From contig CAZGSR010000036.1 of the NCBI GenBank assembly GCA_964528645.1, positions 1-28,568 of the forward strand: a stretch of DNA of 28,568 bases, in the 5' to 3' direction. A model generated the notes under the pieces. The model was not told the DNA's origin and did no database searches. It saw only the letters and a list, made by a program, of their open reading frames with translations. The stretch comes from UBA5734 sp964528645 (GTDB lineage: Bacteria > Bacillota > Clostridia > Saccharofermentanales > UBA5734). How positions within the stretch are numbered: position 1 is the first letter of the stretch; every line of letters begins with the position of its first letter. The position numbers and the translations under genes were made by a program. Positions 1 to 8,380 of this stretch are shown piece after piece.

Positions 1-383
1 AGTTGTATTGGTTCTCATCTCCTTTCTTACTTTTAACTGTGTCTTCTGGACACACTGTTCCGAAAAAGTGCTCCGACCTAGCGGCGGAAACTTCCCTTCC
101 TATGTCGGAGCACTTTGGGGGAAGATCTAGGCAAGATCTGGAAAAGCCTCTGCTGCAGGGGCTTCGAGACCCGTTTGATTAGTGCCGTTTTGGTGGACCG
201 ACCCCAAAAGTGGAATTTTCCGTCCAAGGTGCCAGCCCTGCCGGCCAGGGAGCTTCAATGATGTGAAAGCAAACCAGACCTGCAATCAAAACTGGCACGA
301 CTCAAATCTTCTGTACCCCATGACCACTCTTGCTGGAATCCGCTGCATTTTTTCATGCCTTTCACGGAAATAAGCAAAGAACC
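1..383 (-). mobile_element. Repeat element copy 1 (incomplete, inverted orientation)
   Basis: This non-coding stretch is related to the elements at 12005-12680 and 27955-28568 but lies in the opposite orientation, judged by the loop of its central hairpin (68-113). Its right terminus (about 358-383, ending AAAGAACC) matches the termini of the other copies. The outer arm (about 255-383) resembles the right arm of copy 3, while the inner arm (about 104-250) resembles the reverse complement of the left arm of copies 2 and 3. One GGAATTTTCC palindrome at 212-221 sits 126 bp from the hairpin centre, the same distance as in the right arms of the other copies. Left of the hairpin, similarity stops after about 10-15 bp, so that arm is deleted, replaced or outside the window. 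No direct repeat flanks it. It holds no convincing gene. Confidence 0.75.
68..113. repeat. Central hairpin of element copy 1
   Basis: The arms GTGCTCCGAC and GTCGGAGCAC are perfect inverted repeats. The stem extends through CTAG/CTAT with one mismatch. The loop is the reverse complement, with small changes, of the loop in copies 2 and 3, which gives the element's orientation. Confidence 0.85.
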
Positions 384-412
384 GGGTGGCAGGGGGGGAC
401 CATCCGGCTTGC

Positions 413-877
413 TCAGACATCCCCGCCGCTGGCGCGGTAGAAGATAGCGGATGCGGTGGTTAGGATGGTGTCCGGATTGTCTTCGGCCCAAGCTTCGGCC
501 TGGACTTGGAAGAATTTCCGGTTGACGCTGCTGAGCTTGGCCTGAATGTGCAGACAGGTGCCAAGTGGAACGGGTTTGCCGAAATTGATCTGCAAGGATA
601 TGGTCGGAGAAAACGACGTGTTGGTATAGGCTTTGCATAGGAGGCCCATGGTGATATCGAAAGCTGTCGCAATCGCACCGCCATGCATGATTCCAGATAC
701 ATTTCGTGTCCAAGGCGTAGCTTTCACGGACATTTCCAGTGTTTTTTGCTCATAACTGGCTTTGACAAATGTCAATGGCAGACTCGTATTGATTGAATCT
801 GCCTGCATCGCCCGGTCCTGCAAAGATTTCAGGACCCGAGCCTTCATGTCCTGGTCGTGACCGGAAGGGGTTGCCAT
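413..877 (-). CDS. PaaI-type hotdog-fold thioesterase
   Basis: A 154-residue protein of the PaaI/YdiI-like hotdog thioesterase family, which hydrolyses acyl-CoA or aryl-CoA thioesters in the cytoplasm; the substrate is not evident. The family motif is seen as MHGGAIATAFD (residues 64-74), with His65-Gly66-Gly67 before the long hotdog helix. Beta strands follow (SLQINFGKP, then a C-terminal TILTTASAIFYR). Length is normal. I chose the ATG at 877 because AGGTGAG lies just upstream; an in-frame start at 1069 would run into the divergent aminotransferase gene and lacks family similarity. The gene diverges from the aminotransferase at 1017 and ends 30 bp from repeat element 1. Family is confident; a physiological role cannot be given. 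Confidence 0.85.
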   Translation of the reverse strand: MATPSGHDQDMKARVLKSLQDRAMQADSINTSLPLTFVKASYEQKTLEMSVKATPWTRNVSGIMHGGAIATAFDITMGLLCKAYTNTSFSPTISLQINFGKPVPLGTCLHIQAKLSSVNRKFFQVQAEAWAEDNPDTILTTASAIFYRASGGDV

Positions 878-951
878 ATGACTCACCTGCTCTCTCCAGA
901 GATCGTATGATTTCAGATCTTTGTTATTTTTTTCTGTCACCCTGGTCCTTA

Positions 952-960
952 TGGTATCAT
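952..960 (+). promoter_or_regulatory. Possible extended -10 promoter of the aminotransferase
   Basis: TGG followed by TATCAT fits an extended -10 (TGN plus five of six consensus bases) about 57 bp before the start codon. No good -35 hexamer is seen, so this is tentative. Confidence 0.35.
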
Positions 961-1016
961 GGTTTTCACAAACGATACTACTTCTTATGGATTGTTCGCT
1001 TGATGGAGGTTGGTTG

Positions 1017-2192
1017 ATGATTTCCCAAAAAATTACGCAAAATATGGCTGCCGGATCCATGATCCGCAAAATGTTTGAAGAAGGAACCCGCTTAAAAGCG
1101 CTCTATGGTGCGGACAATGTTTATGATTTCAGTATTGGTAATCCGGACTTGGAGCCTCCGGCAGAAGTCATGGCAGCTTTTCAGGAATTGGCAGCTGATC
1201 CCAGGCCTGGTCTGCACGCCTATATGAACAATGCCGGCTATCTGGAGACTCGACAGGTTGTAGCTGACAAGCTTTCCAGGAGCAGCGGTCAGGAGATCAA
1301 GGCTGAGGCTGTCTGTATGACCGTAGGGGCTGCCGGAGCTCTCAATGTCAGTTTGAAGGCACTGCTCGACCCAGGTGATGAAGTCATCGTGCTGGCTCCA
1401 TTTTTTGTCGAATACCTGTCATATATTCAAAACCACGGTGGCGTACCTGTTGTGGTCAACTGCGATGAAAAGACCTTTTTCCCCGATCCGGAAAAAATTG
1501 CCGCGGCTTTGACGCCACAAACCAAAGCCCTGATCATCAATTCACCCAATAATCCAACCGGCGTGATCTACCCAGTCGACGTTTTAGAGGCCCTGGACAA
1601 GGTCCTGCTTTCTGCCAGCCAGACGGTCTATGTCCTGTCCGATGAGCCGTACGCTGGTTTGACGTTTGATGGTCAGCAGACACCGGACAATCTGGCTCAC
1701 CTGACCAACTGCATCGTCTGCAACAGCTGGAGCAAATCCCTGTCCCTGCCTGGTGAACGGATCGGCTACATCGGGGTCAGTCCGCGTTGTGAAGATTACG
1801 CCAACCTGATCCAGGCCATCGGCTACTGCAACCGGGTGCTGGGCTTTGTCAATGCGCCTGCTTTCCTGCAACGTGTGATCGCGAAAACCATCGATGCCCG
1901 TGTGGACGTCAATCGCTATGAAACCCGCCGCAATCGCATCCATGAGATTCTCACAGCGGCAGGTTTTGATGTCCGGCGGCCAGATGGGGGGTTCTACTTC
2001 TTCCCCAAAACGCCCATCGCCGACGATGCCGAATTCGTCGCGGCCTGCGCCAAACACAATGTCCTGGTCGTTCCCGGTAAGGGCTTCGGTTTCCCAGGCT
2101 TTTTCCGCCTTTGCTTCGCCGTGCCGGATGATATGATCGAGCGGTCCGCACCGGCCTGGCTTGCGATCGGCAAGGAATTTGGCCTGATCTGA
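1017..2192 (+). CDS. PLP-dependent class I/II aminotransferase
   Basis: A 391-residue fold-type I aminotransferase of the aspartate aminotransferase superfamily, which uses pyridoxal phosphate to transfer an amino group between an amino acid and a 2-oxo acid. Visible landmarks are SIGNPDLEPP (39-48), the NNPTG motif (178-182), SDEPYAG (208-214), and SWSKSLSLPGERIGY (237-251) with Lys240 as the expected Schiff-base lysine and Arg248 as the phosphate contact. FFRLCFA near the C terminus holds the likely substrate-carboxylate arginine. The ATG at 1017 has GGAGG seven bases upstream; the longer frame from 921 would add a poorly related hydrophobic leader. It is the only plus-strand gene in the window and is followed by a terminator. 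Substrate cannot be assigned. Confidence 0.9.
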   Translation: MISQKITQNMAAGSMIRKMFEEGTRLKALYGADNVYDFSIGNPDLEPPAEVMAAFQELAADPRPGLHAYMNNAGYLETRQVVADKLSRSSGQEIKAEAVCMTVGAAGALNVSLKALLDPGDEVIVLAPFFVEYLSYIQNHGGVPVVVNCDEKTFFPDPEKIAAALTPQTKALIINSPNNPTGVIYPVDVLEALDKVLLSASQTVYVLSDEPYAGLTFDGQQTPDNLAHLTNCIVCNSWSKSLSLPGERIGYIGVSPRCEDYANLIQAIGYCNRVLGFVNAPAFLQRVIAKTIDARVDVNRYETRRNRIHEILTAAGFDVRRPDGGFYFFPKTPIADDAEFVAACAKHNVLVVPGKGFGFPGFFRLCFAVPDDMIERSAPAWLAIGKEFGLI

Positions 2193-2222
2193 ACAAGTTC
2201 CTGCACAGACTGGACACACGAC

Positions 2223-2280
2223 AAAGGCTGGTACTTGAGGCAGTAAAACCGCCACAGGTGCCAGCCTTTTTGATTTTTAT
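2223..2280 (+). terminator. Intrinsic terminator after the aminotransferase
   Basis: GGCTGG at 2226-2231 pairs with CCAGCC at 2261-2266. The stem extends by several pairs, including wobbles, and a T-rich tract follows on the plus strand. It lies between convergent genes and may also stop thiN transcription, though the minus-strand T run is short. Confidence 0.75.
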
Positions 2281-2289
2281 TTTCCTGGT

Positions 2290-3018
2290 TCAGATCTCTG
2301 GCGTGATGATCACCAGCATGGAACCACTGATGAGGTCGATCTCGATCGGCTGTCCGGTAAGGGGCCGGTTGCTGACGCCGCGGCAGCTGCCGCGCTCGAG
2401 GGTGGCATGGTCGAGGGGGTATTTCAGTCCGGTGTAGCTCAGGCCGGTGATGATTGGGCTGATCGGGATCGCGGAAACTGCCCAGGGCTGAACTGGTATC
2501 ACAGGTTGTTCCAAGGTGAGCTGAGCCGGCCCCACCACCGGGATGATCCGGCTCTGGCCATCACTGAGCAGGACGGAAAAACCGCGCTCGGCCAGTCTGA
2601 CGGCCATCAGCTGGTTGGCCAGGACATGGTCAGGCCGGCCGCCCAGGACAGCCAGGAAAACAAGTTCAACGGCAGAAGGCGGCAGGGATATACGCTGCAC
2701 CCCTTTTTTTTCAGACAGCAGATTGAGGCTGGCTTCGACCGCCAACTCGGCATCGGTTTCATCTTTGACACTGGGGAAACGGACAATCGGGATCTGGTTT
2801 CCTTCGATCCAGGCCAGATCGTCCGGATCGATCGAATCGAGGTCACCGACCAGGCGGTCGGGCAGCCGGCCTATCCGATGCAGATGGCGGGCGCCGCCGT
2901 CGGCACAGATCAGCAAATCCTGTTGACGGACGAGATCGCGAAAACCGTCCTCACTGGCGATCTGGCCACTGAGGACGATCACGATGCGGTGGCGAACCGG
3001 TATCAGGTTATCTGGCAT
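2290..3018 (-). CDS. thiN: Thiamine pyrophosphokinase
   Basis: A 242-residue enzyme that transfers pyrophosphate from ATP to thiamine, giving thiamine diphosphate. Family motifs are seen in order: CADGGARHL (38-46), VGDLDSI (57-63), the KDETD metal/ATP motif (85-89) and GGRPDH (126-131), followed by the C-terminal beta domain. It starts at an ATG 11 bp after the rpe stop, with only a weak GCGGA upstream, so translation is probably coupled to rpe. It is the last gene of the long minus-strand run, and the rsgA-rpe-thiN order is conserved in many Bacillota. Confidence 0.93.
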   Translation of the reverse strand: MPDNLIPVRHRIVIVLSGQIASEDGFRDLVRQQDLLICADGGARHLHRIGRLPDRLVGDLDSIDPDDLAWIEGNQIPIVRFPSVKDETDAELAVEASLNLLSEKKGVQRISLPPSAVELVFLAVLGGRPDHVLANQLMAVRLAERGFSVLLSDGQSRIIPVVGPAQLTLEQPVIPVQPWAVSAIPISPIITGLSYTGLKYPLDHATLERGSCRGVSNRPLTGQPIEIDLISGSMLVIITPEI

Positions 3019-3029
3019 GTCCGCAGGAC

Positions 3030-3710
3030 TCAGCGAGCAGCGGAACGCAGCTCGACCAGGGCAGCGGCTGGATCTGGCTTGGCATAGCAGGCGCTGCCGA
3101 CGACGATCATGTTGGCACCGGCGGCGACATTTTCACGGATGTTGTCGACTCCGACACCGCCATCGATCTGGATGTGGACATCGAGATCAAGATCCGTGAT
3201 TTTGCGGCGCAGGCGGCGGATCTTCTCGGTCATGGTCGGGATGTATTTCTGGCCGCCAAAGCCGGGATTGACCGTCATCAGCAGGACCATGTCGATGTAG
3301 GGCAGGATTTCGTCGAGGGCTTCCAGCGGGGTGCCAGGATTGATCGCGACACCGGGAGTGACACCGAGGGCGCGGATCTGCTGGATGGCGCGGTGCAAAT
3401 GGGTGCAGACCTCGACGTGGACGACGAGGGTGTCAGCGCCAGCCTGGGCGAAGGCTTCGATCAGGTCGGTCGGATTGGTCACCATCAGGTGGACGTCCAG
3501 CGGCAGGCTGGTCCGTTTGCGGATGGCGCCGAGCACGGGTGGGCCCAGGGTCAGGTTAGGCACAAAATGGCCATCCATGACATCGACGTGGATGATGTCA
3601 GCGGTATCGGCAACCTGTTCGACGGCCGCGCCGAGTGCGGCGAAATCGGCGGACAGGATCGATGGGCAGAGCAGGATCTCACTGGAATTTTTGTTGTAGC
3701 GATCAATCAT
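3030..3710 (-). CDS. rpe: Ribulose-phosphate 3-epimerase
   Basis: A 226-residue TIM-barrel enzyme interconverting ribulose 5-phosphate and xylulose 5-phosphate in the pentose phosphate pathway. Seen in sequence: CPSILSADF (15-23), HVDVMDGHFVPN (41-52) with the metal-binding histidine and aspartate, LDVHLMV (71-77), TVNPGFGGQ (146-154) and IQIDGGV (180-186) with the second catalytic aspartate. The start ATG at 3710 has GGAGG at good spacing. It sits 22 bp after rsgA and 11 bp before thiN, so all three are likely co-transcribed. Confidence 0.96.
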   Translation of the reverse strand: MIDRYNKNSSEILLCPSILSADFAALGAAVEQVADTADIIHVDVMDGHFVPNLTLGPPVLGAIRKRTSLPLDVHLMVTNPTDLIEAFAQAGADTLVVHVEVCTHLHRAIQQIRALGVTPGVAINPGTPLEALDEILPYIDMVLLMTVNPGFGGQKYIPTMTEKIRRLRRKITDLDLDVHIQIDGGVGVDNIRENVAAGANMIVVGSACYAKPDPAAALVELRSAAR

Positions 3711-3732
3711 GGGAAGCCTCCGGATCGTATTT

Positions 3733-4674
3733 TCAGCGGCGGGTGCGGCCGCGCGTCTGGCTGGGATTTTTAGCCTGGGTCTGGTTGCGGGGCTGGCTAT
3801 AGGGTTTGATCTGGTCCAGTTCGGTGCGGAACTGGCGATAGCGGGCCAGCCGGCCGGGATCTATTGTAGCACGATCGATCGCGCAGCCCAACTCTCCCAG
3901 GTGGCGGCAGCCTGTGAAGCGGCACTGATCCGAGATGGCCTTGATTTCCGGGTAACCGGTCTCCAGGTCAGCCCCTGTGACACCAAATCCAGGTAGTTCC
4001 AGGGATGTAAAACCAGGTGTATCTGCCAGGTAGCCACCGGAAAACGGGAACAATTCGACGTGGCGCGTGGTATGGCGGCCGCGGCCGATCCGGTCGCTGA
4101 CTTCGCCCGTTTCCATTTTTTCGTCACCAAACAGCTGGTTGAGCAAGGTGGATTTACCCACGCCAGACTGACCGGCAAAGCTGACCACCCGGCCATCAAG
4201 CAAGTGGCGCAAAACGTCATGGCTGACGACGTCGTCAGGATTGGTCCGGACGATGGTCACGCCGGACGGCTGATAGGCCAGCTCAATCTGGTCTGCCTGG
4301 TTTTCCGGTACGTCGGTTTTGGTGATGCACAGGATCGGTTCGATCTGGTGCAGCCAGCAGACGGTGAGCAGCTTGTCAGCCAGCTGGAAATCGGGGGCGG
4401 GATCGGTTGAGGACACCGTGATGATCAGGCAGTCAAGATTGGCAATGGTCGGCCGGACCAGTTCATTTTTCCGCGGCAGGATTTTCAGGATCCGCCAGGG
4501 AATATCGGGATCACCGCTGGGAATCACCTCGACAAAATCGCCAGGTGTCGGTGTCAGTCCATCCTTGCGGAACAAGCCGCGGGCGCTGGCCACACCGGTC
4601 GTACCATCCTGGCCGGCCAGCACATATTGTCCGCCGACACCTTTGATAATCCTGGCCGGGGAAAAATCGCTCAC
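3733..4674 (-). CDS. rsgA: Ribosome small subunit-dependent GTPase A
   Basis: A 313-residue circularly permuted GTPase that helps late maturation of the 30S subunit. An N-terminal OB-type domain (about 1-70) is followed by the permuted G domain: TKTD (G4, 118-121) comes before GQSGVGKST (G1, 168-176) and DTPG (G3, 218-221). The C-terminal zinc knuckle is complete, with Cys251, Cys256, His258 and Cys264. The tail is basic and rich in Gln, Thr and Arg. It is placed 32 bp downstream of prkC, a conserved neighbourhood (prpC-prkC-rsgA-rpe-thiN) in Bacillota. Confidence 0.96.
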   Translation of the reverse strand: MSDFSPARIIKGVGGQYVLAGQDGTTGVASARGLFRKDGLTPTPGDFVEVIPSGDPDIPWRILKILPRKNELVRPTIANLDCLIITVSSTDPAPDFQLADKLLTVCWLHQIEPILCITKTDVPENQADQIELAYQPSGVTIVRTNPDDVVSHDVLRHLLDGRVVSFAGQSGVGKSTLLNQLFGDEKMETGEVSDRIGRGRHTTRHVELFPFSGGYLADTPGFTSLELPGFGVTGADLETGYPEIKAISDQCRFTGCRHLGELGCAIDRATIDPGRLARYRQFRTELDQIKPYSQPRNQTQAKNPSQTRGRTRR

Positions 4675-4706
4675 GGTCTCGCGCTGTCCATTGCTGCTGT
4701 CATTGC

Positions 4707-6536
4707 TCAGGCCGGTGGTGCTGTTTCAGAGGGTGCCGGAGTCTCAGCTGGGACATATCCGGGCGGATAGGATCCCAGGTGGAAGACGTAATCGGACAGG
4801 GTCCCGTAGGTGATCTTGATCACCGTCTGAGCCATGATTTCTGTCCCCGGGAGAATCTCCTGGTTGATGACAAACAGCTGTTCGAGGGGGAACCCAACCG
4901 GCTGTCCGGTGACCGGATCATAAATTGGATTGATATTGACCGTGGGGCCATTGACCAGATTGTTGCGGACAATTTCCGCCTGGGCTACGGCCAGGTTCAT
5001 CCCCGTCAGATTCGGCATGGTGACCATCGGACTGCCGTCACTGACGACCACAGTCACGGCGCTGCCGCTGGCAATGCTCTGTCCGGCCGAGGGGATCGTC
5101 TTGATGACCTTCTCCTTGGCCAGATCGGAGTACTCATAGACGATGTCGACCTTGAAGCCATACATCTGTTCCAGTTCCGCCCTGGCTTCTGCCACTGTAC
5201 GACTGGTGTAGTCCGGAATGGTGATCAGGTTCTGGCCACCGCTGACATACAGGGTAATCGTGGTGCTGCCTGGCCGGATCGAGACTCCCACGCCTGGTGT
5301 CTGGTCCACGACATAGCCTTCCCTGACCGAAGGATCGGTGACGTAGCGGACAGAATATTTGATACCCACATCACTGAGTCGAGTGGCGACCGAATCATAC
5401 GTTTGGCCGATGTAGTTTTCGATCTGGTATTCCGCGACCGTTTTTGTGGTCAGGCTGGCGCTGATTCTCTGCCAGCTGAGGGAAAAGATCGTGATCAGGA
5501 TGGTGAGTGAGACGACAATGATCGCCACCATGATCGCGGTGTCGCGCGTTCGCAGGCGGCGGCGCTCATTGATGGCCCGTTCGACTTCGCGCAATTTACC
5601 GAAATTGGATTCATATGATTTTTGCAAGCCGATGGCTGTGGTATTGCCTTCCCAGTCGGCCTGGCCGCTGATCACGCCATAGACACCGGCAGGATCGACC
5701 AGAAAAGCGTCAAGCTCATCGACCAGTTCCCGGGCGTCGACATAGCGTTTCTCGACGGATTTCTGGATGCATTTCATGACAATCTGGTCGAGGCCGTGTG
5801 GAATGCCCGGCACCAGTTTGGATGGCACCGGAGGCAGCTCCTGCAGGTGCTTGATGGCGACAGAAACGGACGTATCGCCGTCGAAGGGCATTTTACCGGT
5901 CAACATTTCGTACATCAGGATGCCAAGTGAATAGATGTCGGATTGCTCGCCGACCAGACTGCCGCGCGCCTGCTCCGGGGAAAAATAGTGGACCGAGCCA
6001 AAGGCGACGCCGCTGGTCAGAGTGATTGTATTGGCATTGGTGGCGCGGGCGATGCCAAAATCGGTCACTTTGGCGATGCGATCGCGGGTGATCAGGATGT
6101 TTTGCGGCTTGATGTCGCGATGGACAACGCCGCGGTGATGGGCATGTTCCAGCGCCAGGCCGATCTGGATCGCCAGAGGCACGGCAATCGTGTAGTCGAG
6201 GGCACCGTATTCGGCGATCAGTTCCTTCAAGGTCATGCCTTCGACGTATTCCTGGACGATGTAGCGCAGGTCGCCGTCCTGGCCATAGCCAAGGACCTTG
6301 ATGATGTTGGGGTGGTCGAGGCTGGAGGCAGCCTTGGCTTCGGTGTCGAAACGCTTGATGAATTCCTGGTCATTGGACAGGTCGTCCTTCATGACCTTGA
6401 TGGCGACATTTTGCTGAGTAACCTGGTCAGTCGCCAGATAGACATAGGCCATGCCGCCCTGGCCGATCGGCCGGACAATGGCAAAGCGGTTGCTGATCCA
6501 GTCACCGGCAGAAAGATGGCGATTCACCCGGTTCAT
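4707..6536 (-). CDS. prkC: PASTA-domain Ser/Thr protein kinase
   Basis: A 609-residue membrane kinase of the PrkC/Stk1 family. These kinases sense cell-wall muropeptides or lipid II through extracellular PASTA repeats and phosphorylate cytoplasmic targets. The kinase domain (about 15-280) shows GQGGMA (25-30), Lys47, HRDIKPQN (139-146), DFG (159-161) and SPEQARG. A juxtamembrane stretch rich in Arg and Glu precedes one transmembrane helix (about 334-354). Three PASTA repeats follow (about 366-434, 435-501 and 502-578), then a short Pro/Ala/Thr tail. I chose the ATG at 6536, which overlaps the stp stop codon as ATGA and has AGGAGG seven bases upstream, rather than the longer frame from 6578. 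The overlap suggests tight coupling with its phosphatase. Confidence 0.96.
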   Translation of the reverse strand: MNRVNRHLSAGDWISNRFAIVRPIGQGGMAYVYLATDQVTQQNVAIKVMKDDLSNDQEFIKRFDTEAKAASSLDHPNIIKVLGYGQDGDLRYIVQEYVEGMTLKELIAEYGALDYTIAVPLAIQIGLALEHAHHRGVVHRDIKPQNILITRDRIAKVTDFGIARATNANTITLTSGVAFGSVHYFSPEQARGSLVGEQSDIYSLGILMYEMLTGKMPFDGDTSVSVAIKHLQELPPVPSKLVPGIPHGLDQIVMKCIQKSVEKRYVDARELVDELDAFLVDPAGVYGVISGQADWEGNTTAIGLQKSYESNFGKLREVERAINERRRLRTRDTAIMVAIIVVSLTILITIFSLSWQRISASLTTKTVAEYQIENYIGQTYDSVATRLSDVGIKYSVRYVTDPSVREGYVVDQTPGVGVSIRPGSTTITLYVSGGQNLITIPDYTSRTVAEARAELEQMYGFKVDIVYEYSDLAKEKVIKTIPSAGQSIASGSAVTVVVSDGSPMVTMPNLTGMNLAVAQAEIVRNNLVNGPTVNINPIYDPVTGQPVGFPLEQLFVINQEILPGTEIMAQTVIKITYGTLSDYVFHLGSYPPGYVPAETPAPSETAPPA

Positions 6537-7309
6537 GGCTGGACCTCCTGGGCGGTCTGGGCCGGAACAAAGGCGCACAGAATCGTTATATTGTCTTCCC
6601 CACCGGCTGCCAGGGCTGCCTGGACCAGGGACTGGACAACTTCGGAAGGTGTTTCGCCAGCCTGAGCCAGCTGGAAGATCAAATCATCGGGGACAAATCC
6701 ATGCAAACCATCGCTGCATAACAGGATGCGATCACCAGCTGCGACCGGAGTCTCAGTGATATCGGGATTGACAAAATCCGGAAAGCCCAGGGCCCGGGTC
6801 AGGACATTGCGCCGTGGATGAGTCCGGGTCTCGGCGGCCGTGATGCTGCCGGCATCAACCAATTCCTGGACGAGGGTGTGGTCAACCGTCAACTGGCGCA
6901 GCTGGCCTTGCTGCAGCATGTAGGCGCGGCAATCCCCGACATGGGCCGTGATCAGCCGGTCAGGCAAGAGGATGGCAGTTGTCAGCGTCGTCCCCATCCC
7001 CTGGTTTTCTTTATCATCGAGTGAACTGAGATAGACTTTGACATTGGCCTTTTTGACTAATTCCTGAAGTTGCCGGGTGAGTTCGGTAGACGTTCGAGGA
7101 TTGAGCAAATACTCGCGCAGAAAGCTGGCGACAAACTCGGTGGCAATGTCACTGGCTATTTCGCCCTTGCTATGGCCACCCATTCCGTCAGCCAGAACCA
7201 GGGCCAACGGATAGCCAGGTCCTGGATAAACCAGTTCGTAAGTGTCTTCGTTGTTTTCCCGGACCAGTCCGGTGTGGCTTTGCGCAGCAAACTTGATTGG
7301 CTCTGTCAT
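6533..7309 (-). CDS. stp: PP2C-family Ser/Thr phosphatase
   Basis: A 258-residue PPM/PP2C metal-dependent phosphatase, the usual partner that reverses PrkC phosphorylation (called prpC in Bacillus). Motifs in order: VRENNED (16-22), LADGMGGH (39-46) with the metal aspartate, GMGTTL (105-110), AHVGDCRAY (122-130), CSDGLHG (198-204) and EDNITIL (238-244). Length and motif spacing are typical. Its start overlaps the rlmN stop and its stop overlaps the prkC start, both as ATGA, so the three genes are translationally coupled. Confidence 0.96.
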   Translation of the reverse strand: MTEPIKFAAQSHTGLVRENNEDTYELVYPGPGYPLALVLADGMGGHSKGEIASDIATEFVASFLREYLLNPRTSTELTRQLQELVKKANVKVYLSSLDDKENQGMGTTLTTAILLPDRLITAHVGDCRAYMLQQGQLRQLTVDHTLVQELVDAGSITAAETRTHPRRNVLTRALGFPDFVNPDITETPVAAGDRILLCSDGLHGFVPDDLIFQLAQAGETPSEVVQSLVQAALAAGGEDNITILCAFVPAQTAQEVQP

Positions 7310-8328
7310 GCTTCGAGCGTTCTCCTTAGCTGACCGCAGGCAGCGTTGATATCGGCGCCTAATTCACGCCGGATGGTGGCATTGATGCCGGCACTTTGCA
7401 GGATCTGCTGGAATTGCTCAACCTGGCGCCGGTCACTCTGGCGGTGTGAACCACCGTCGAATTCATTAGCCGGAATCAGATTGACATGGCACAGCATCCC
7501 CTTGAGGCGGCGCGCCAGTTCCCGGGCGTGCTCTGGCTGGTCATTGATACCAGCAAAAAGAGAATATTCGAAAGAAATACGCCGTCCGCTGCGCTCGATG
7601 TGGCGCCGGCAGGCAGCGAGCAACTCGTCGATGCTGTAACGCCGGGCGATGGGCATGATGGTCTGCCGGATGGTGTCATTGGGCGCATGCAGAGAGACTG
7701 AAAGGGTTACAGGCAGACCTTCATCTGTGAATTTTAGCATCTCGGGTACCAGTCCGCAAGTTGAGACCGAGATGTGGCGCAGGCTGATGTTCAGGCCTTG
7801 CGGGTCGTTGGCGGCCTTGAGAAACGCGACCACTTCGTCATAATTATCCAGCGGTTCGCCAATGCCCATGATCACGACATGGCCGATCCGCTCGCCAATC
7901 TCCCGGCCGATACGGCTGACCTGGGCCAGCATTTCGCCATGGCTCAAGTTGCGGCCAAATCCGGCTCCGGTGGAGGCGCAAAAGGTGCATCCCATCTTGC
8001 AGCCGGCCTGGGAGGAGATACAGACGGAATAGCCATGTTTGTAGTGCATCAGGACTGACTCGACGACATTGCCGTCATACAGGCGGAAGACATATTTGGT
8101 TGTCTGGTCTACGGCAGAGACGATTTTCCGCTCGACCATCAAGCCATCGACGAGGAAATCCGCTGCGAGCTGTTCGCGGATGTTTTTCGGCAGATTGGAC
8201 ATTTCGTCGATCGAGCCGATGCCACGTGACAGCCATTGCTGAATCTGCCCGGCGCGATAGGCCGGCCAGCCTTTGGCGGCGGCGTACGTTTTCCAGTCTT
8301 CGATGTTTTGGTCAATCATCAGGCGCAT
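7306..8328 (-). CDS. rlmN: Dual-specificity 23S rRNA/tRNA adenine C2-methyltransferase
   Basis: A 340-residue radical-SAM methyltransferase that modifies A2503 of 23S rRNA and A37 of some tRNAs. The radical-SAM cluster motif is Cys110-x3-Cys114-x2-Cys117 (CKMGCTFC). Glu90 in NVVESVLM and Cys331 in INAACGQL match the general base and the methyl-carrying cysteine of the family. GIGEPLDNYD (155-164) is also conserved. AGGAGAG lies five bases before the ATG at 8328. An alternative ATG exists three codons downstream. It overlaps stp by four bases. Confidence 0.96.
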   Translation of the reverse strand: MRLMIDQNIEDWKTYAAAKGWPAYRAGQIQQWLSRGIGSIDEMSNLPKNIREQLAADFLVDGLMVERKIVSAVDQTTKYVFRLYDGNVVESVLMHYKHGYSVCISSQAGCKMGCTFCASTGAGFGRNLSHGEMLAQVSRIGREIGERIGHVVIMGIGEPLDNYDEVVAFLKAANDPQGLNISLRHISVSTCGLVPEMLKFTDEGLPVTLSVSLHAPNDTIRQTIMPIARRYSIDELLAACRRHIERSGRRISFEYSLFAGINDQPEHARELARRLKGMLCHVNLIPANEFDGGSHRQSDRRQVEQFQQILQSAGINATIRRELGADINAACGQLRRTLEA

Positions 8329-8380
8329 AATGCTCTCCTAGTGCGGGTGGATTTTCTGTGAACAGGGATTTGGGCTGTGA

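Noticed and set aside
1..383. A transposase or other gene within copy 1
   Set aside because: The only frame (182-373) is short, unlike any known protein and built from the repeat motif itself.
878..1069. N-terminal extension of the thioesterase to 1069
   Set aside because: It overlaps the aminotransferase start, lacks family similarity, and the ATG at 877 has a good ribosome site.
3174..3773. A 199-codon plus-strand frame opposite rpe
   Set aside because: Antisense shadow of rpe with skewed composition and no ribosome site; many similar frames arise from the GC-rich codon use here.
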